The position numbers were made by a program, and so were the translations under genes. Of a stretch of DNA of 64,000 bases, positions 40,774 to 49,838 are shown one piece after another (position 1 is the first letter of the stretch; the number at the start of each line of letters is the position of its first letter). The notes beneath the pieces were generated by a model. That model was not told the origin of the DNA. It did no database searches and worked only from the letters and a program-made list of their open reading frames with translations. This DNA comes from Micromonosporaceae bacterium (GTDB lineage: Bacteria; Actinomycetota; Actinomycetes; Mycobacteriales; Micromonosporaceae), in contig DPJL01000275.1 of assembly GCA_003543035.1 (NCBI GenBank), positions 34,061-98,060 on the forward strand, written 5' to 3'.

Positions 40774-41915
40774 AACGGCTGACCATTCGCGCTCGGCTGA
40801 CCCTGGTCTACGGCGGGCTGTTCTTCCTGGCCGGGCTGCTGCTCCTCGGCGTGACCTACGTGCTTGTCTCGCAAAGACGGCCGGACCCGACCGAGACCAT
40901 CACGGTCATGCCATCGTCTTCTCCCGGACAGGCGCCGCCGGTCGACGACAGGTCCACATTGGTCACCGATGCGAAAGATGGGTGGCAGGACGCGCTTGAC
41001 GCGTTGGCCGCGCAAGGCTGGATCGCCCTGGTCATCGTCAGCATCCTCGCTAGCGTGCTGGGCTGGCTCATCGCCGGCCGGTTGCTTCAGCCGCTGCACC
41101 GGGTCACGGAGACGGCAAGGCGGATCGCCGATGCACCGGCGGCCGACCGTGTCCTGCATGAACGCATCGCCCTCGGCGGGCCACACGACGAGGTCAAGGA
41201 GCTGGCGGACACCTTTGACGTCATGTTGTCGCGCTTGGACCATTCCTTCGACGGTCAGCGGCGCTTCATCGCCAACGCCTCCCACGAACTGCGCACCCCG
41301 CTCGCCGTAAACCGCGCACTGCTGGAGGTCGCGCTCTATCGCCAGCAGCCCTCGCCCGAGACGAGCCAGCTGGGCGAGACCCTGCTTGAGATCAACTCCC
41401 GCCATGAGCGCCTGCTCGACGGCCTTCTCCTGCTCGCGAGATCCGAACGTGACGTGGGCGAACGGTCGTATGTGGATCTCGCCGACATTGCGGAGCACGT
41501 GATCGCACAAGTTCCAGCCGGCGCTATCACCATCCGTGCGGCGGCGCAGGAGGCACCGGTCAGCGGAAATCCGATCCTGCTCGAGCGGCTCGTGCAGAAC
41601 CTCGTCGACAACGGAGTGCGGCACAACATTGATGAGGGTGGCTGGATCATGGTCGCCACAGGCCCAGACCTTGACGGGACAGTCACGGTGCGGGTAACCA
41701 ACACCGGCCCCGTCGTGCCGAAATACGAGATCCCGGCGCTGTTCGAACCCTTCCATCGCCTCGGCGACACCCGGCTGTTTCCGCAGTCGCCCGGCGCGGG
41801 GCTCGGGCTATCGATCGTCCGGGCGATTGCCCGTGCTCACGGCGGCAATGTCAGCGCGGAGCCACACGAGGGCGGTGGTCTTGCCGTCACTGTCGTGTTC
41901 CCAGGTGCTGTTTGA
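40770..41915 (+). CDS. HAMP-containing sensor histidine kinase
   Basis: The 381-residue kinase has two transmembrane helices (about 11-33 and 82-103) enclosing an external segment of only ~48 residues (SQRRPDPTETITVMPSSSP...), then HAMP (about 104-155), HisKA with His172 in ANASHELRTPLAV, and HATPase_c (about 275-378: NLVDNGVRHNIDEGG, LGDTRLFPQSPGAGLGLSIV). The GTG start overlaps the regulator stop (GTGA). The small external loop would suit contact with an exported partner such as the lipoprotein encoded divergently. Confidence 0.92.
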   Translation: MKRLTIRARLTLVYGGLFFLAGLLLLGVTYVLVSQRRPDPTETITVMPSSSPGQAPPVDDRSTLVTDAKDGWQDALDALAAQGWIALVIVSILASVLGWLIAGRLLQPLHRVTETARRIADAPAADRVLHERIALGGPHDEVKELADTFDVMLSRLDHSFDGQRRFIANASHELRTPLAVNRALLEVALYRQQPSPETSQLGETLLEINSRHERLLDGLLLLARSERDVGERSYVDLADIAEHVIAQVPAGAITIRAAAQEAPVSGNPILLERLVQNLVDNGVRHNIDEGGWIMVATGPDLDGTVTVRVTNTGPVVPKYEIPALFEPFHRLGDTRLFPQSPGAGLGLSIVRAIARAHGGNVSAEPHEGGGLAVTVVFPGAV

Positions 41916-42133
41916 CTTTCGTGATCCGGGGCACTGGTGGCACAGCTGCGGTCTCGTTCCGGTCGCCCGCCGGTTCGCGGCAGCGGATCATGCTAGGCAA
42001 GTCCGAACGGAAACCTTCCCGCGGGCGAAGCCTGAGGGATGCGCCAGTTCGCTAGGGCGAGCTTCCCGTTGCCCCTGTTTGGATCCGGCGGTTTCAGCAC
42101 GGTCTGCGGCCTCATCCGCCCGCTGGTAGAGGG

Positions 42134-43948
42134 TCAGTAGGTCAGGCCGAAACCAAGTGGGAATAGTGGAGCCTTGCCGTCGCCGGAGTTGATGGGTTGC
42201 TGGCCGACTGAGGTCATCCAGGTCATCGGTAGTTTGCCGGTCGGCGCATAGTTCCCGAAGAGGACGTCGGCCACACCGGCGCCCTCGGTTCCGGGCAGCC
42301 AGGATGCGAGCAAGGCATTCCAGTTGGGCAGCTCCGCGGCGATGTCCAGCGGCCTGCCGGAGATGAGGACCACGATCACTGGTACCCCCGACTTGCGTAA
42401 ATTGGCGATGGCCCTCAGGTCCTCGCGGTCCAGGCTCATGTTGGTTGTCCGGTCGCCTTGTCCCTCGGCGTAGGGGGTCTCGCCGACGACCGCGATCGCG
42501 GCGCGGTAGCTGCTGTCGATGCCGGTGCCACGCGAGTTGAAGGTGACCGTCGTGGTTGGACCGGCGGCCGACCGGATTCCTTGCAGGACACTGGTTCCAG
42601 GGGTGATGTTGCCGGAGCCGCCTTGCCAGGAAATGGTCCAGCCACCGCTCTGGTGCCCAATGTTGTCGGCGTTCTTGCCGGCTACAAAGATCTTGTTGTT
42701 GTCACGGGCAAGCGGCAGCACGTTGCCGGAGTTCTTCAGCAGCACCTGCGACTGGCGGACAGCCTGGCGGGCAAGCGCACGGTGGCTCTGGCTGCCCACT
42801 GTCCCGGTGTAGCTTCGGTCGGTCAGTGGGCGCTCAAAGAGGCCAAGCTCGAACTTCTTGGCGAGGATCCGCCGGTTGGCATCGTCAACGCGCGCCATGG
42901 TGATCCGGCCCGCCTGTACCTCCGCGCGAAGCAGGGAAATGAAGTTCTTCCACGCTGTAGGCACCATCACCATGTCGATACCGGCGTTGATCGCCACCGT
43001 CACCTCGGCCGCGGTGAACCCGCTTTGCCCGTCGATCTGATCTATGCCGTTCCAATCGGAGACGACAAAGCCGGTGAAACCCAGCTCTCCCTTAAGGACT
43101 GTCGTGATCAGATACTGGTGACCGTGCAGCTTCACACCGTTCCAACTGCTGTAGGAGATCATCACTGAGCCAACGCCGCGGCCGACCGCTGCCTGGAACG
43201 GCGGCAGATGGACGGCTCGCAGCTGTGCCTCGGTGAGCTGGGTGTTGCCCTGATCGTCACCACCGGTCGTGCCGCCATCGCCCTCATAGTGCTTGGCCGT
43301 CGCCAGCACCGAGCTGGGACCGTTGAGCGCCGAGCCTTGAACACCGGTGATGAAGGTGGTCATGGAGCTGGCGATCTCAGGCGCCTCACCGAATGACTCA
43401 TAGGTGCGACCCCAGCGGTCGTCCCTGGCCACGCAGAGGCAAGGAGCAAAGTTCCAATCTATGCCGGTACCGGATACCTCTTCGCTGACGGCCAGCCCGA
43501 TCTGCTGCACCAGAGCCGGGTCGCGGGTCGCGCCGAGCCCGATGTTATGCGGGAAAATCGTTGCCCCGTATACGTTGTTGTGGCCGTGAACCGCGTCCAC
43601 ACCGTAGATCATCGGTATCCCGAGCGGTGTGGCGAGCGCGGCCTGCTGGAAAGTGTCATACATGTTCGCCCAGCTGGTGGCATTGTTGGGCGAAGGAGCC
43701 GAGCCGCCGCCGGACAGGATGGAACCCAGCCGATAGGTCGTAAGATCGGAAGCTGTCACCGAGCCTCGCTCAGCCTGGGTCATCTGGCCCAGCTTCTCGT
43801 CCAGCGACATGCGCCCCAACAGGTCATCGACCCTGACGGGCACCGGCAGAGTGGGATCCTGGTAAGGAAGGCCGGCAGCTCGGCCTGGCACTGGACTGGC
43901 CACGAGGGCCACGGTCACGAGGATGGCGGTCCAGCGAACGGCCAACAT
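42134..43948 (-). CDS. Exported GH3 beta-glycosidase
   Basis: The 604-residue product has a signal peptide (MLAVRWTAILVTVALVASPV) and a two-domain glycoside hydrolase family 3 layout. The N-terminal barrel shows LLGRMSLDEKLGQMTQAERG, VHGHNNVYGATIFPHNIGLG, ATAKHYEGDGGTTGGDDQGN, and the nucleophile Asp in GFVVSDWNGIDQ. The C-terminal alpha/beta sandwich has AVVGETPYAEGQGD. The end is at FPLGFGLTY with no fibronectin-like third domain. AAAGGAGGCGAC precedes the ATG. Family members of this type act on cellobiose, glucans or related beta-glucosides; the exact sugar is not readable. The perfect repeat at 43961 sits just upstream, and a LysR-type regulator gene lies beyond it on the same strand. Confidence 0.92.
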   Translation of the reverse strand: MLAVRWTAILVTVALVASPVPGRAAGLPYQDPTLPVPVRVDDLLGRMSLDEKLGQMTQAERGSVTASDLTTYRLGSILSGGGSAPSPNNATSWANMYDTFQQAALATPLGIPMIYGVDAVHGHNNVYGATIFPHNIGLGATRDPALVQQIGLAVSEEVSGTGIDWNFAPCLCVARDDRWGRTYESFGEAPEIASSMTTFITGVQGSALNGPSSVLATAKHYEGDGGTTGGDDQGNTQLTEAQLRAVHLPPFQAAVGRGVGSVMISYSSWNGVKLHGHQYLITTVLKGELGFTGFVVSDWNGIDQIDGQSGFTAAEVTVAINAGIDMVMVPTAWKNFISLLRAEVQAGRITMARVDDANRRILAKKFELGLFERPLTDRSYTGTVGSQSHRALARQAVRQSQVLLKNSGNVLPLARDNNKIFVAGKNADNIGHQSGGWTISWQGGSGNITPGTSVLQGIRSAAGPTTTVTFNSRGTGIDSSYRAAIAVVGETPYAEGQGDRTTNMSLDREDLRAIANLRKSGVPVIVVLISGRPLDIAAELPNWNALLASWLPGTEGAGVADVLFGNYAPTGKLPMTWMTSVGQQPINSGDGKAPLFPLGFGLTY

Positions 43949-43960
43949 GTCGCCTCCTTT

Positions 43961-43975
43961 GTTGTCTGCGACAAC
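43961..43975. promoter_or_regulatory. GTTGTC-N3-GACAAC inverted repeat upstream of GH3
   Basis: GTTGTC (43961-43966) and GACAAC (43970-43975) are perfect reverse complements with a three-base spacer, 12 bases upstream of the GH3 start and touching its ribosome binding site. A repressor bound here would block translation initiation or promoter clearance. Another GACAAC-type repeat lies before the M19-like gene (28213-28238) with a different spacer. Confidence 0.5.
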
Positions 43976-44018
43976 TATCCTCCTCGCAACATGCCCGACA
44001 TGTAAATAGATCGTTGTC

Positions 44019-44972
44019 CTAGTCGAGCCTGCCCATAGCAGCCCGGCGTTGCCCCCAGGCCGCATAGACCTCACCGATGGCCAGGCTGTCGTAAACCTTG
44101 CGGGTCATGGCGGCCAGCCGGTCGCCGACCTCATGCAACGGCCCGTCGCGGTGCCACGCAACCTGGAGGCGCATCCAACATGGGTCGTCTTGCAGCGGGC
44201 GCACGGCCATGGCGGCGGTGGGCGCCGTGGTTGCCTGAACTATCGCGACTGCCCGTCCGCTGCTGATGAGGTGGTGCTGCAAGCGATTGTCGACCACGCT
44301 GTGTACGACTGCCGGGGTGAAGCCGGCCGAACGACAGGCGTCGAGCATGTGCTCGGGCCAGCCCGTGCCATCGGAGGGTGGGACGATCCAGGCCTCGTCA
44401 GCCAGGTCCCGCAGATCGACCTCAACCGAGCGGGCAAGGGGATGCGCAGTGGAAAGGCCGGCGAATCCGGGCTCGGTGACGATGGGCCGGACCTCGACCT
44501 GCTGAGGTGGCCGGATCTCGTAACCCGGATAGTCGGCGATCAAAGCGACATCCAGCCTCCGGGCGGCGATGAGCTCCAGTAGCAGTAGCGTGGAGTACTC
44601 GGAATGGATGGTCACGGTGCAGTCGGGAATCAGGTCCTCCACGACGCCGAGGAGCCCCATCATCAATGGCCCTTCGATCACGCCAAGGCGCAGGTTTGTC
44701 CGCAAGCTACGCGTTGCAGGGGTTCCCGCAAGCACATCATCCACATTGGATAGAGCGCCGCGCACTCGGGTGAGGACGAACTCGCCGTATGCGGTGACGG
44801 TGACGCCGCGTGCGCTGCGAAGAAACACGGGTGTACCCAGATAGCTCTCGATCCGGCGCAGCTGTTTGCTGAGCGCAGGCTGTGAAACCCCAAGGGCCGC
44901 AGCGGCTTTGGTCAGACTGCCGTGCTCGGCGATGGTCCCGAGCACTCGAAGATGATGGAGCTCCAGCCGCAT
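44019..44972 (-). CDS. LysR-family transcriptional regulator
   Basis: The 317-residue product has the LysR winged helix at its N-terminus (LELHHLRVLGTIAEHGSLTK, AAAALGVSQPALSKQLRRIE) and a periplasmic-binding-like effector domain (about 90-300, NLRLGVIEGPLMMGLLGV, LDVALIADYPGYE). I start at ATG 44970-44972, immediately before the helix; the frame allows eleven more residues. The divergent gene at 45071 encodes an exported protease-like protein, and the 98-base spacer contains an 8+8 base inverted repeat typical of a LysR operator. It may also influence the GH3 gene downstream on its own strand. Confidence 0.9.
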   Translation of the reverse strand: MRLELHHLRVLGTIAEHGSLTKAAAALGVSQPALSKQLRRIESYLGTPVFLRSARGVTVTAYGEFVLTRVRGALSNVDDVLAGTPATRSLRTNLRLGVIEGPLMMGLLGVVEDLIPDCTVTIHSEYSTLLLLELIAARRLDVALIADYPGYEIRPPQQVEVRPIVTEPGFAGLSTAHPLARSVEVDLRDLADEAWIVPPSDGTGWPEHMLDACRSAGFTPAVVHSVVDNRLQHHLISSGRAVAIVQATTAPTAAMAVRPLQDDPCWMRLQVAWHRDGPLHEVGDRLAAMTRKVYDSLAIGEVYAAWGQRRAAMGRLD

Positions 44973-45000
44973 CACGGCAGCATACTGCCTGATCGGCGTG

Positions 45001-45023
45001 GCCATAACCCCATGCGTTATGGC
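45001..45023. promoter_or_regulatory. Inverted repeat in the LysR/protease divergent spacer
   Basis: GCCATAAC (45001-45008) and GTTATGGC (45016-45023) are perfect reverse complements around seven bases. LysR proteins bind AT-rich interrupted dyads of this shape (ATAC-N7-GTAT class). It lies 28 bases from the LysR-type start and 47 from the protease-like gene start, the expected place for autoregulation and control of the neighbour. Confidence 0.6.
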
Positions 45024-45070
45024 TCAATGGCAGTACCGCACAGACACGCCGCCGGGCCAGGCTGCGACTC

Positions 45071-46717
45071 ATGTTCACCTATCAGAAATCGTTGGCTGTG
45101 ATCGCAGCCGCCGCGTTAACGGTCGCGGGCTCCGCATCGGTGGCTCAGGCGCAGGCGACCGAATGCGCAATTGTCCAACAAGGACACCATTCTCAAAATC
45201 ATGAGTGGGGTACCTGTCTCGGCGTGCGCGTGGACGTAAAAGGCCTGCCACGGGTAGGGGAGCAGGCCGAGGTGGAGATCACCGTGACGGCATCGGCACC
45301 ACGGGAGTCGATCGACCTCCAGGTCGAGCTGCCCTCCTACCTGACCTGGGTCCAGGCGCCTGCTGGACTCCAGATGCGGGATTCGCACTCGCGCGCGCCA
45401 GAGGATCGTGCTGGTGTACACCGAATCGGTACTCAGCTGAAAGGTCCTGGGGTGTTGCGCGGCCGAATCCAAGCCGTCGCACCAGGTCATGCACAGATCA
45501 GGGTGAATGCGGCCACGGTCGCTCCCGAGATCGCGTCGGACAGCGTGTACCTCACGATTGGCCATGACCGTACGGTGGCCGGATTCGCCGTGGCGCCAAT
45601 CGATTCCGCCGTTCCGATGACCGGCGCTGCTCCCACGCAGGCCTATCCCCGGATGCCGGTGAAGCCCGCCGGATCCTCGGCCGGCCCCGGAGCGGCCTGT
45701 GCCTCGGGCGCTTTCGGATACGTGGACACCAATGGTGTCAACCGGATCGCCTCCAACCTAGGCGTGCAGGTTTGGGATGCCGACGCTACGGGTGGGGACG
45801 ATCTCCTCGCCTCTGGTGTGACCGATGCCTCGGGTTCCTTCCGATTCTGTTTCAGCGCAACGGATACAGATGGTGGTGGGCAGGACGTATACGTCACCTA
45901 CGGCACGAGCAACGCGCATTGGATCATTCGCGACCCGGGAACTCGGGCCGAGTTCAGCTTCCGGACCGAAACCATCGACAATGTCGGCACCGGAGGCACG
46001 GCCGGCTTCGGCGCCCGGATGCCCGGCAACTCCCTACTGATGCGCGGTGTTCAGGCCTTCGACCAGGTCGGCGCGGCATGGAACTGGACGCCTGGCAACT
46101 GCTGGGACGCGCGGGATACGGTGTGCCGCAAGGGAATTGTCACTTGGGCCCCCGATTCCACGGACGGCACCTGGTACGACCTCGGGAAGGACTCGGTCTA
46201 CCTACTCCCTGACGACCCGCGCTCAGCCGAGCTGGTCCTGCACGAATTCGGCCACGCCATCATGGATGACGTCTATGAAGACGCCTTCCCCTCCTCGCCG
46301 AAATGCAGCCCGCACTACATCCCACGGACGAGTTCGCGTGGCTGTGCCTGGACGGAAGGTTTCGCCACCCTTTACGAGGTCATGGTCCTCGGCGCGCCAA
46401 TCTTCCGCTGGGCCGACGGCCGGACTCTCAACGTGGAAGACCCGACCTGGGGCACCGAAGGCTGGGATAACGGCGATCGGGTAGAAGGCCGTGTGCTTGG
46501 CGCCCTCATAGACCTCTACGACACCACCAATGAGGGCACCTATGATCGCTGCTCCGAAGATCCGCGGGGTCCTATTTGGACGACGTTCCTGAACCACAAG
46601 TCCACCACGTTCGCCCAATACTGGTCGCACCGGGCTGCCGACGGTTTCGACACCTCGAATACCGCTCTGGGCTGCCTCTACCAGAACACGATCGTCTACG
46701 GCGGTTACCGCCCCTGA
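45071..46717 (+). CDS. Exported zinc-metalloprotease-like protein
   Basis: The 548-residue product has a signal peptide (SLAVIAAAALTVAGSASVAQ, cleavage near AQA). Residues about 50-160 form a beta-sandwich-like region, and about 215-300 read like a transthyretin/carboxypeptidase regulatory domain (VQVWDADATGGDDLLASGVT, DASGSFRFCFSATD). The C-terminal part holds a zinc motif HEFGH (His391, Glu392, His395) in LVLHEFGHAIMDDVYED and, 34 residues after the second His, WTEGFATLYE, where Glu429 would be the third ligand as in gluzincins. Paired Cys residues fit secretion. I do not recognise the family by name. It is divergent from the LysR-type regulator and ends at a strong terminator. Confidence 0.78.
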   Translation: MFTYQKSLAVIAAAALTVAGSASVAQAQATECAIVQQGHHSQNHEWGTCLGVRVDVKGLPRVGEQAEVEITVTASAPRESIDLQVELPSYLTWVQAPAGLQMRDSHSRAPEDRAGVHRIGTQLKGPGVLRGRIQAVAPGHAQIRVNAATVAPEIASDSVYLTIGHDRTVAGFAVAPIDSAVPMTGAAPTQAYPRMPVKPAGSSAGPGAACASGAFGYVDTNGVNRIASNLGVQVWDADATGGDDLLASGVTDASGSFRFCFSATDTDGGGQDVYVTYGTSNAHWIIRDPGTRAEFSFRTETIDNVGTGGTAGFGARMPGNSLLMRGVQAFDQVGAAWNWTPGNCWDARDTVCRKGIVTWAPDSTDGTWYDLGKDSVYLLPDDPRSAELVLHEFGHAIMDDVYEDAFPSSPKCSPHYIPRTSSRGCAWTEGFATLYEVMVLGAPIFRWADGRTLNVEDPTWGTEGWDNGDRVEGRVLGALIDLYDTTNEGTYDRCSEDPRGPIWTTFLNHKSTTFAQYWSHRAADGFDTSNTALGCLYQNTIVYGGYRP

Positions 46718-46765
46718 CGGGATTGACGCAGGGCGGATCAACTGCGCCGCGCAGCGACTATTGAA

Positions 46766-46803
46766 CAACGCCTCGCAGCCGCCACGACGGCTGCGAGGCG
46801 TTG
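46766..46803. terminator. 16-bp perfect stem-loop between convergent genes
   Basis: CAACGCCTCGCAGCCG (46766-46781) and CGGCTGCGAGGCGTTG (46788-46803) pair perfectly around a six-base loop. It lies between the protease-like gene and the convergent BNR-repeat gene (stop at 46819). It is the longest perfect hairpin I found in the window and is a likely bidirectional terminator. Confidence 0.85.
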
Positions 46804-46818
46804 ACTACGCATGCGCGC

Positions 46819-49728
46819 CTAGGGTGCGTCGTATCCGCCGGAGTAGGCGCCCGAGCCCGAATAGGCGTGGACGCGGTAGCGGTAGTAGCCGGAAGTGCCG
46901 TTGTAGGTCAAGGTTTCGTCAGGGCTGCTGGTCGTGCCGCTGGCGACCGTGGCCCAGGACGACCCGTTCCACTTTTGAAGGTATAGGTCAAAGTCTGTCC
47001 CACTGGGTCCGTCGAGGCAGGCGCGATGCGTGCCCGAATTCGGCGTGTGGAAGTAACTGCCATCGGGGTGATAAGCGTTGCCGCCGCTGGTGAGGCTCCC
47101 GCTGAAGGTGGTCTCGTAGCCGCTGCAGCCGCTCGCCCCGGTGACCGTGAGCTGGTAGGTGGCCGTGTGCGTGGCGGACGTACCGGTGCCGGTTACCGTG
47201 ACCGAGTAGGTTCCCGCCACAGTGGCCGCCGTCGTGGCAATGGTCAATGTGGACGATGCGCCGGAGGTGACTGACGCCGGGTTGAACGAAGCTGACGCGC
47301 CGGAGGGCAGGCCGCTCGCGCTGAGGTTCACGGTCTGAGCCGAACCGCTCGTGGTCTGCGTCGAGACCGTGGCGGAGACGTTGCCGCCGGGCGCGGTATT
47401 GCCGCTCGTTGGCGAGACCGAGATGGAGAAGTCGTTGGCGGGTGGGGTGCCGCCGACCGCGAGCCGGTAGACGCCAAGCCCATACGTGCCCGCCGTGAGC
47501 TGGACCGTGCCGCCTGAGATCGACGTTTCGAGATCCATCACCGAGACCTGCGGCAGCCCGGTGCCCGCGGCATCCCATGTCGCGCCACCGTTGGCCGATG
47601 CGAAGACGCCTACATCGGTACCCACATAAAGGATTGAACGGTCTTGGGGGTTGAGCACGATGTCGTTGACGGGCGCATCCGGGAGGTTTCCGGAGATGCT
47701 CTGCCAGGTCGAGCCACCATTGGTGGTGCGGTAGACGTGCGCCGTATCCTCGCCGTTGCGGTATCCGGAGAGGGTGACGTAGGCGAGGTTGGCGTCGGTC
47801 GGATCGACGCTGACCTTGGTGATCCACCGGTTGGGCAGCCCGGCTGTGATCTCCGTCCACGTGCTTCCGGTGTTGCGCGTGATCCACATGCGAGCGTCAT
47901 CTGTGCCGACATAGATGGTGCTGGCGCTCGTTTTCGCGACCGCGATCGTGCTGATCGTGTTGTACGAACTGCTTCCCGAGCTGCCGCGGCTGAGATCGCC
48001 GCTGATCGAGGTGAACGAGCTCGCCGAGTTGGTGGATCGGTTGAGCTGGTTGCCGCCGTAATACATGATCGCGGGGTTGCTCGGGTCGAACACGACCGGC
48101 GTGAGCCATGCCCGGCGACTGGAGGTGGTCGAGCCGAAGCCCGACATGGAGTTGCCGCCGTTGGTGGAACGCCCGCAAGAGCCGTTCTGCGAGCAGGCGT
48201 AGACCTTCATGTGGTTGGTGGGATCGATCAGGTTCTGCAGCCCATCGCCGCCATAGTAGGAGCCCCAGCCCGACCATGACCGGACGGAACCGTTGTCCTG
48301 CAAGCCTCCGCTGATCCGCGACGAGTCCTGTTGCGACACTGCGACGGTGTAGAACTGCATGTTGCCGAGGTTGCCGCCCTTGCTCCAGCTGCCGGAAAGC
48401 GAGCCGTTGGCAGTGGAGCGGTAGACGCCTCCGTCGTTGCCGATGAAGACGCGGTTGGCGACGCGGGGGTCAAAAGCGACGGCGTGCTGGTCGACGTGGA
48501 AGGAGCTGCTGTTGCTGGTCCAGCTGGTACCAGCGTTGGTCGACTCGAGCATCGGGACGCCGGCGACCCAAAGGTGCTGGGCGTTGGCCGGGTCGACCCA
48601 GATCCGGCCGAACCACCAGCCGAATGTCGACTGCGAACTGGAGAGCGTTGCGGTGTTGGTGATCTGGGTCCACGAGGTGCCGCCGTTGGTGGATGTCCAG
48701 AAGCCGAGGAAGTTGCCGGGCGTGTTTGCGGCGATGGCATAGAGCCGGTTGGGGTCGCTCGGAGCCACGACGATGCCCATGCGGCCCAGGTTCGTGCTCG
48801 ATGCCGGCAGGCCTGCGCCCAGGCGGGTCCAGTTAGCCCCACCATCGGTGGAGCGGTAAATCCCGGAACCGACTCCGCCATAGTTGCGCCCGGCCGGGGT
48901 GCGGTAGTGGTCCCACATCGCGGTGTAGATGGTGTTGGGGCTGTTCGGGTTGAGCGCCACGTCCACGGCTCCGGTGGTGGCGTTGGCGCCGGCGAGGACG
49001 AGCTGCCACGTCGTGCCACCATCGGTCGTGCGGTAGAGACCGCGCTCGCCGCCCGAGGAGAAGAGGCTGCCGGTGGCGGCGACGAAGATGCGATTGCTGT
49101 TCGCGGGATCGATGACAATGCCGCCGATCCGGTCGGATCCGGTCAGGCCCAAGGACTGCCAGGTCGCTCCCGCGTCCGTCGAGCGGTAAATCCCGGTACC
49201 GGGGAAGGAGCTGCTTCCGCCACCCGGGTTGGCCTCGCCGGTCCCGGCGTAGAGGACGCCGCTCGAACTGATGGCAAGGTCACCCACCGCCTGGACCATG
49301 TTCGGGTTCCACGAGTAGGAGAAGGAGCTGCCGCCGTCGGTGCTCTTCCACACGCCACCGGAGGCAGCCGCGGCGTAAACAGTGTTGGCGCGCACCGGAT
49401 CCACGACGATGTCCGTGATGCGGCCGCCGATCGTGGTCGGGCCCAGCGACTGCCACGCCGCTTGGGCCGCAAAGGATCGCGATCGCAACGCCTGCGCCTG
49501 CTGATGCGCGGTCGCGTGCAGGCGGTGAAGGTCCAAATTGGTGTGTGGATACATCCTTTGCGCAGTCAGCCACTCGTCCGCCCCGATCGGGCCGGGAATG
49601 CCGGTTTCGGCTTCGACTACGGGGCTGCCGATCACCACGTCTCGGGGTGGCATGGCGAGGCTTCCGGCCGGCAGGGTCAGCATGGTGGCCGCGAAGATTA
49701 GGGTGATGACGGTCGATGGTCGTCTCAT
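46819..49728 (-). CDS. Large exported BNR/Asp-box repeat protein with PPC-like C-terminus
   Basis: The 969-residue product has a signal peptide (STVITLIFAATMLTLPAGSL). From about 90 to 730 it is a run of beta-propeller blades with Asp boxes S/T-x-D-G-G-x-x-W: STDGGSSFSYSW, STDAGATWQSLG, TTDGGTTWQLV, STDGGANWTRL, STNGGTSWTQI, TTNGGSTWQSI. This is the layout of sialidase-like and oligoxyloglucan-hydrolase-like two-propeller proteins. An Ig-like stretch (about 770-860) and a pre-peptidase-type beta sandwich (about 865-969, GTDFDLYLQKWNGSSW, YYRYRVHAYSGSGAYSGGYD) follow. Catalytic residues of the known families cannot be pinpointed, so binding or hydrolysis of a polysaccharide remains open. The ATG at 49726-49728 is chosen for the signal peptide. 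Confidence 0.85.
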   Translation of the reverse strand: MRRPSTVITLIFAATMLTLPAGSLAMPPRDVVIGSPVVEAETGIPGPIGADEWLTAQRMYPHTNLDLHRLHATAHQQAQALRSRSFAAQAAWQSLGPTTIGGRITDIVVDPVRANTVYAAAASGGVWKSTDGGSSFSYSWNPNMVQAVGDLAISSSGVLYAGTGEANPGGGSSSFPGTGIYRSTDAGATWQSLGLTGSDRIGGIVIDPANSNRIFVAATGSLFSSGGERGLYRTTDGGTTWQLVLAGANATTGAVDVALNPNSPNTIYTAMWDHYRTPAGRNYGGVGSGIYRSTDGGANWTRLGAGLPASSTNLGRMGIVVAPSDPNRLYAIAANTPGNFLGFWTSTNGGTSWTQITNTATLSSSQSTFGWWFGRIWVDPANAQHLWVAGVPMLESTNAGTSWTSNSSSFHVDQHAVAFDPRVANRVFIGNDGGVYRSTANGSLSGSWSKGGNLGNMQFYTVAVSQQDSSRISGGLQDNGSVRSWSGWGSYYGGDGLQNLIDPTNHMKVYACSQNGSCGRSTNGGNSMSGFGSTTSSRRAWLTPVVFDPSNPAIMYYGGNQLNRSTNSASSFTSISGDLSRGSSGSSSYNTISTIAVAKTSASTIYVGTDDARMWITRNTGSTWTEITAGLPNRWITKVSVDPTDANLAYVTLSGYRNGEDTAHVYRTTNGGSTWQSISGNLPDAPVNDIVLNPQDRSILYVGTDVGVFASANGGATWDAAGTGLPQVSVMDLETSISGGTVQLTAGTYGLGVYRLAVGGTPPANDFSISVSPTSGNTAPGGNVSATVSTQTTSGSAQTVNLSASGLPSGASASFNPASVTSGASSTLTIATTAATVAGTYSVTVTGTGTSATHTATYQLTVTGASGCSGYETTFSGSLTSGGNAYHPDGSYFHTPNSGTHRACLDGPSGTDFDLYLQKWNGSSWATVASGTTSSPDETLTYNGTSGYYRYRVHAYSGSGAYSGGYDAP

Positions 49729-49838
49729 GCCCGCACTATGCGGCCTCACCCTGCCCGTTGGAAATACCGGACGGCCATAATATTCATTTATGTAACGCTG
49801 TCTTGCTTGGCGAGGCGAAAGGTGCGAGCCTGCTGGCC

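Noticed and set aside
47100..49600. Repeated Asp-box DNA considered as a tandem DNA repeat or CRISPR-like array
   Set aside because: The repetition is at protein level with irregular unit length and diverged codons, as expected for propeller blades.
48331..49701. 456-codon plus-strand frame opposite the BNR-repeat gene
   Set aside because: The sense strand has regular Asp boxes and a signal peptide. The antisense frame mirrors the repeat composition only.
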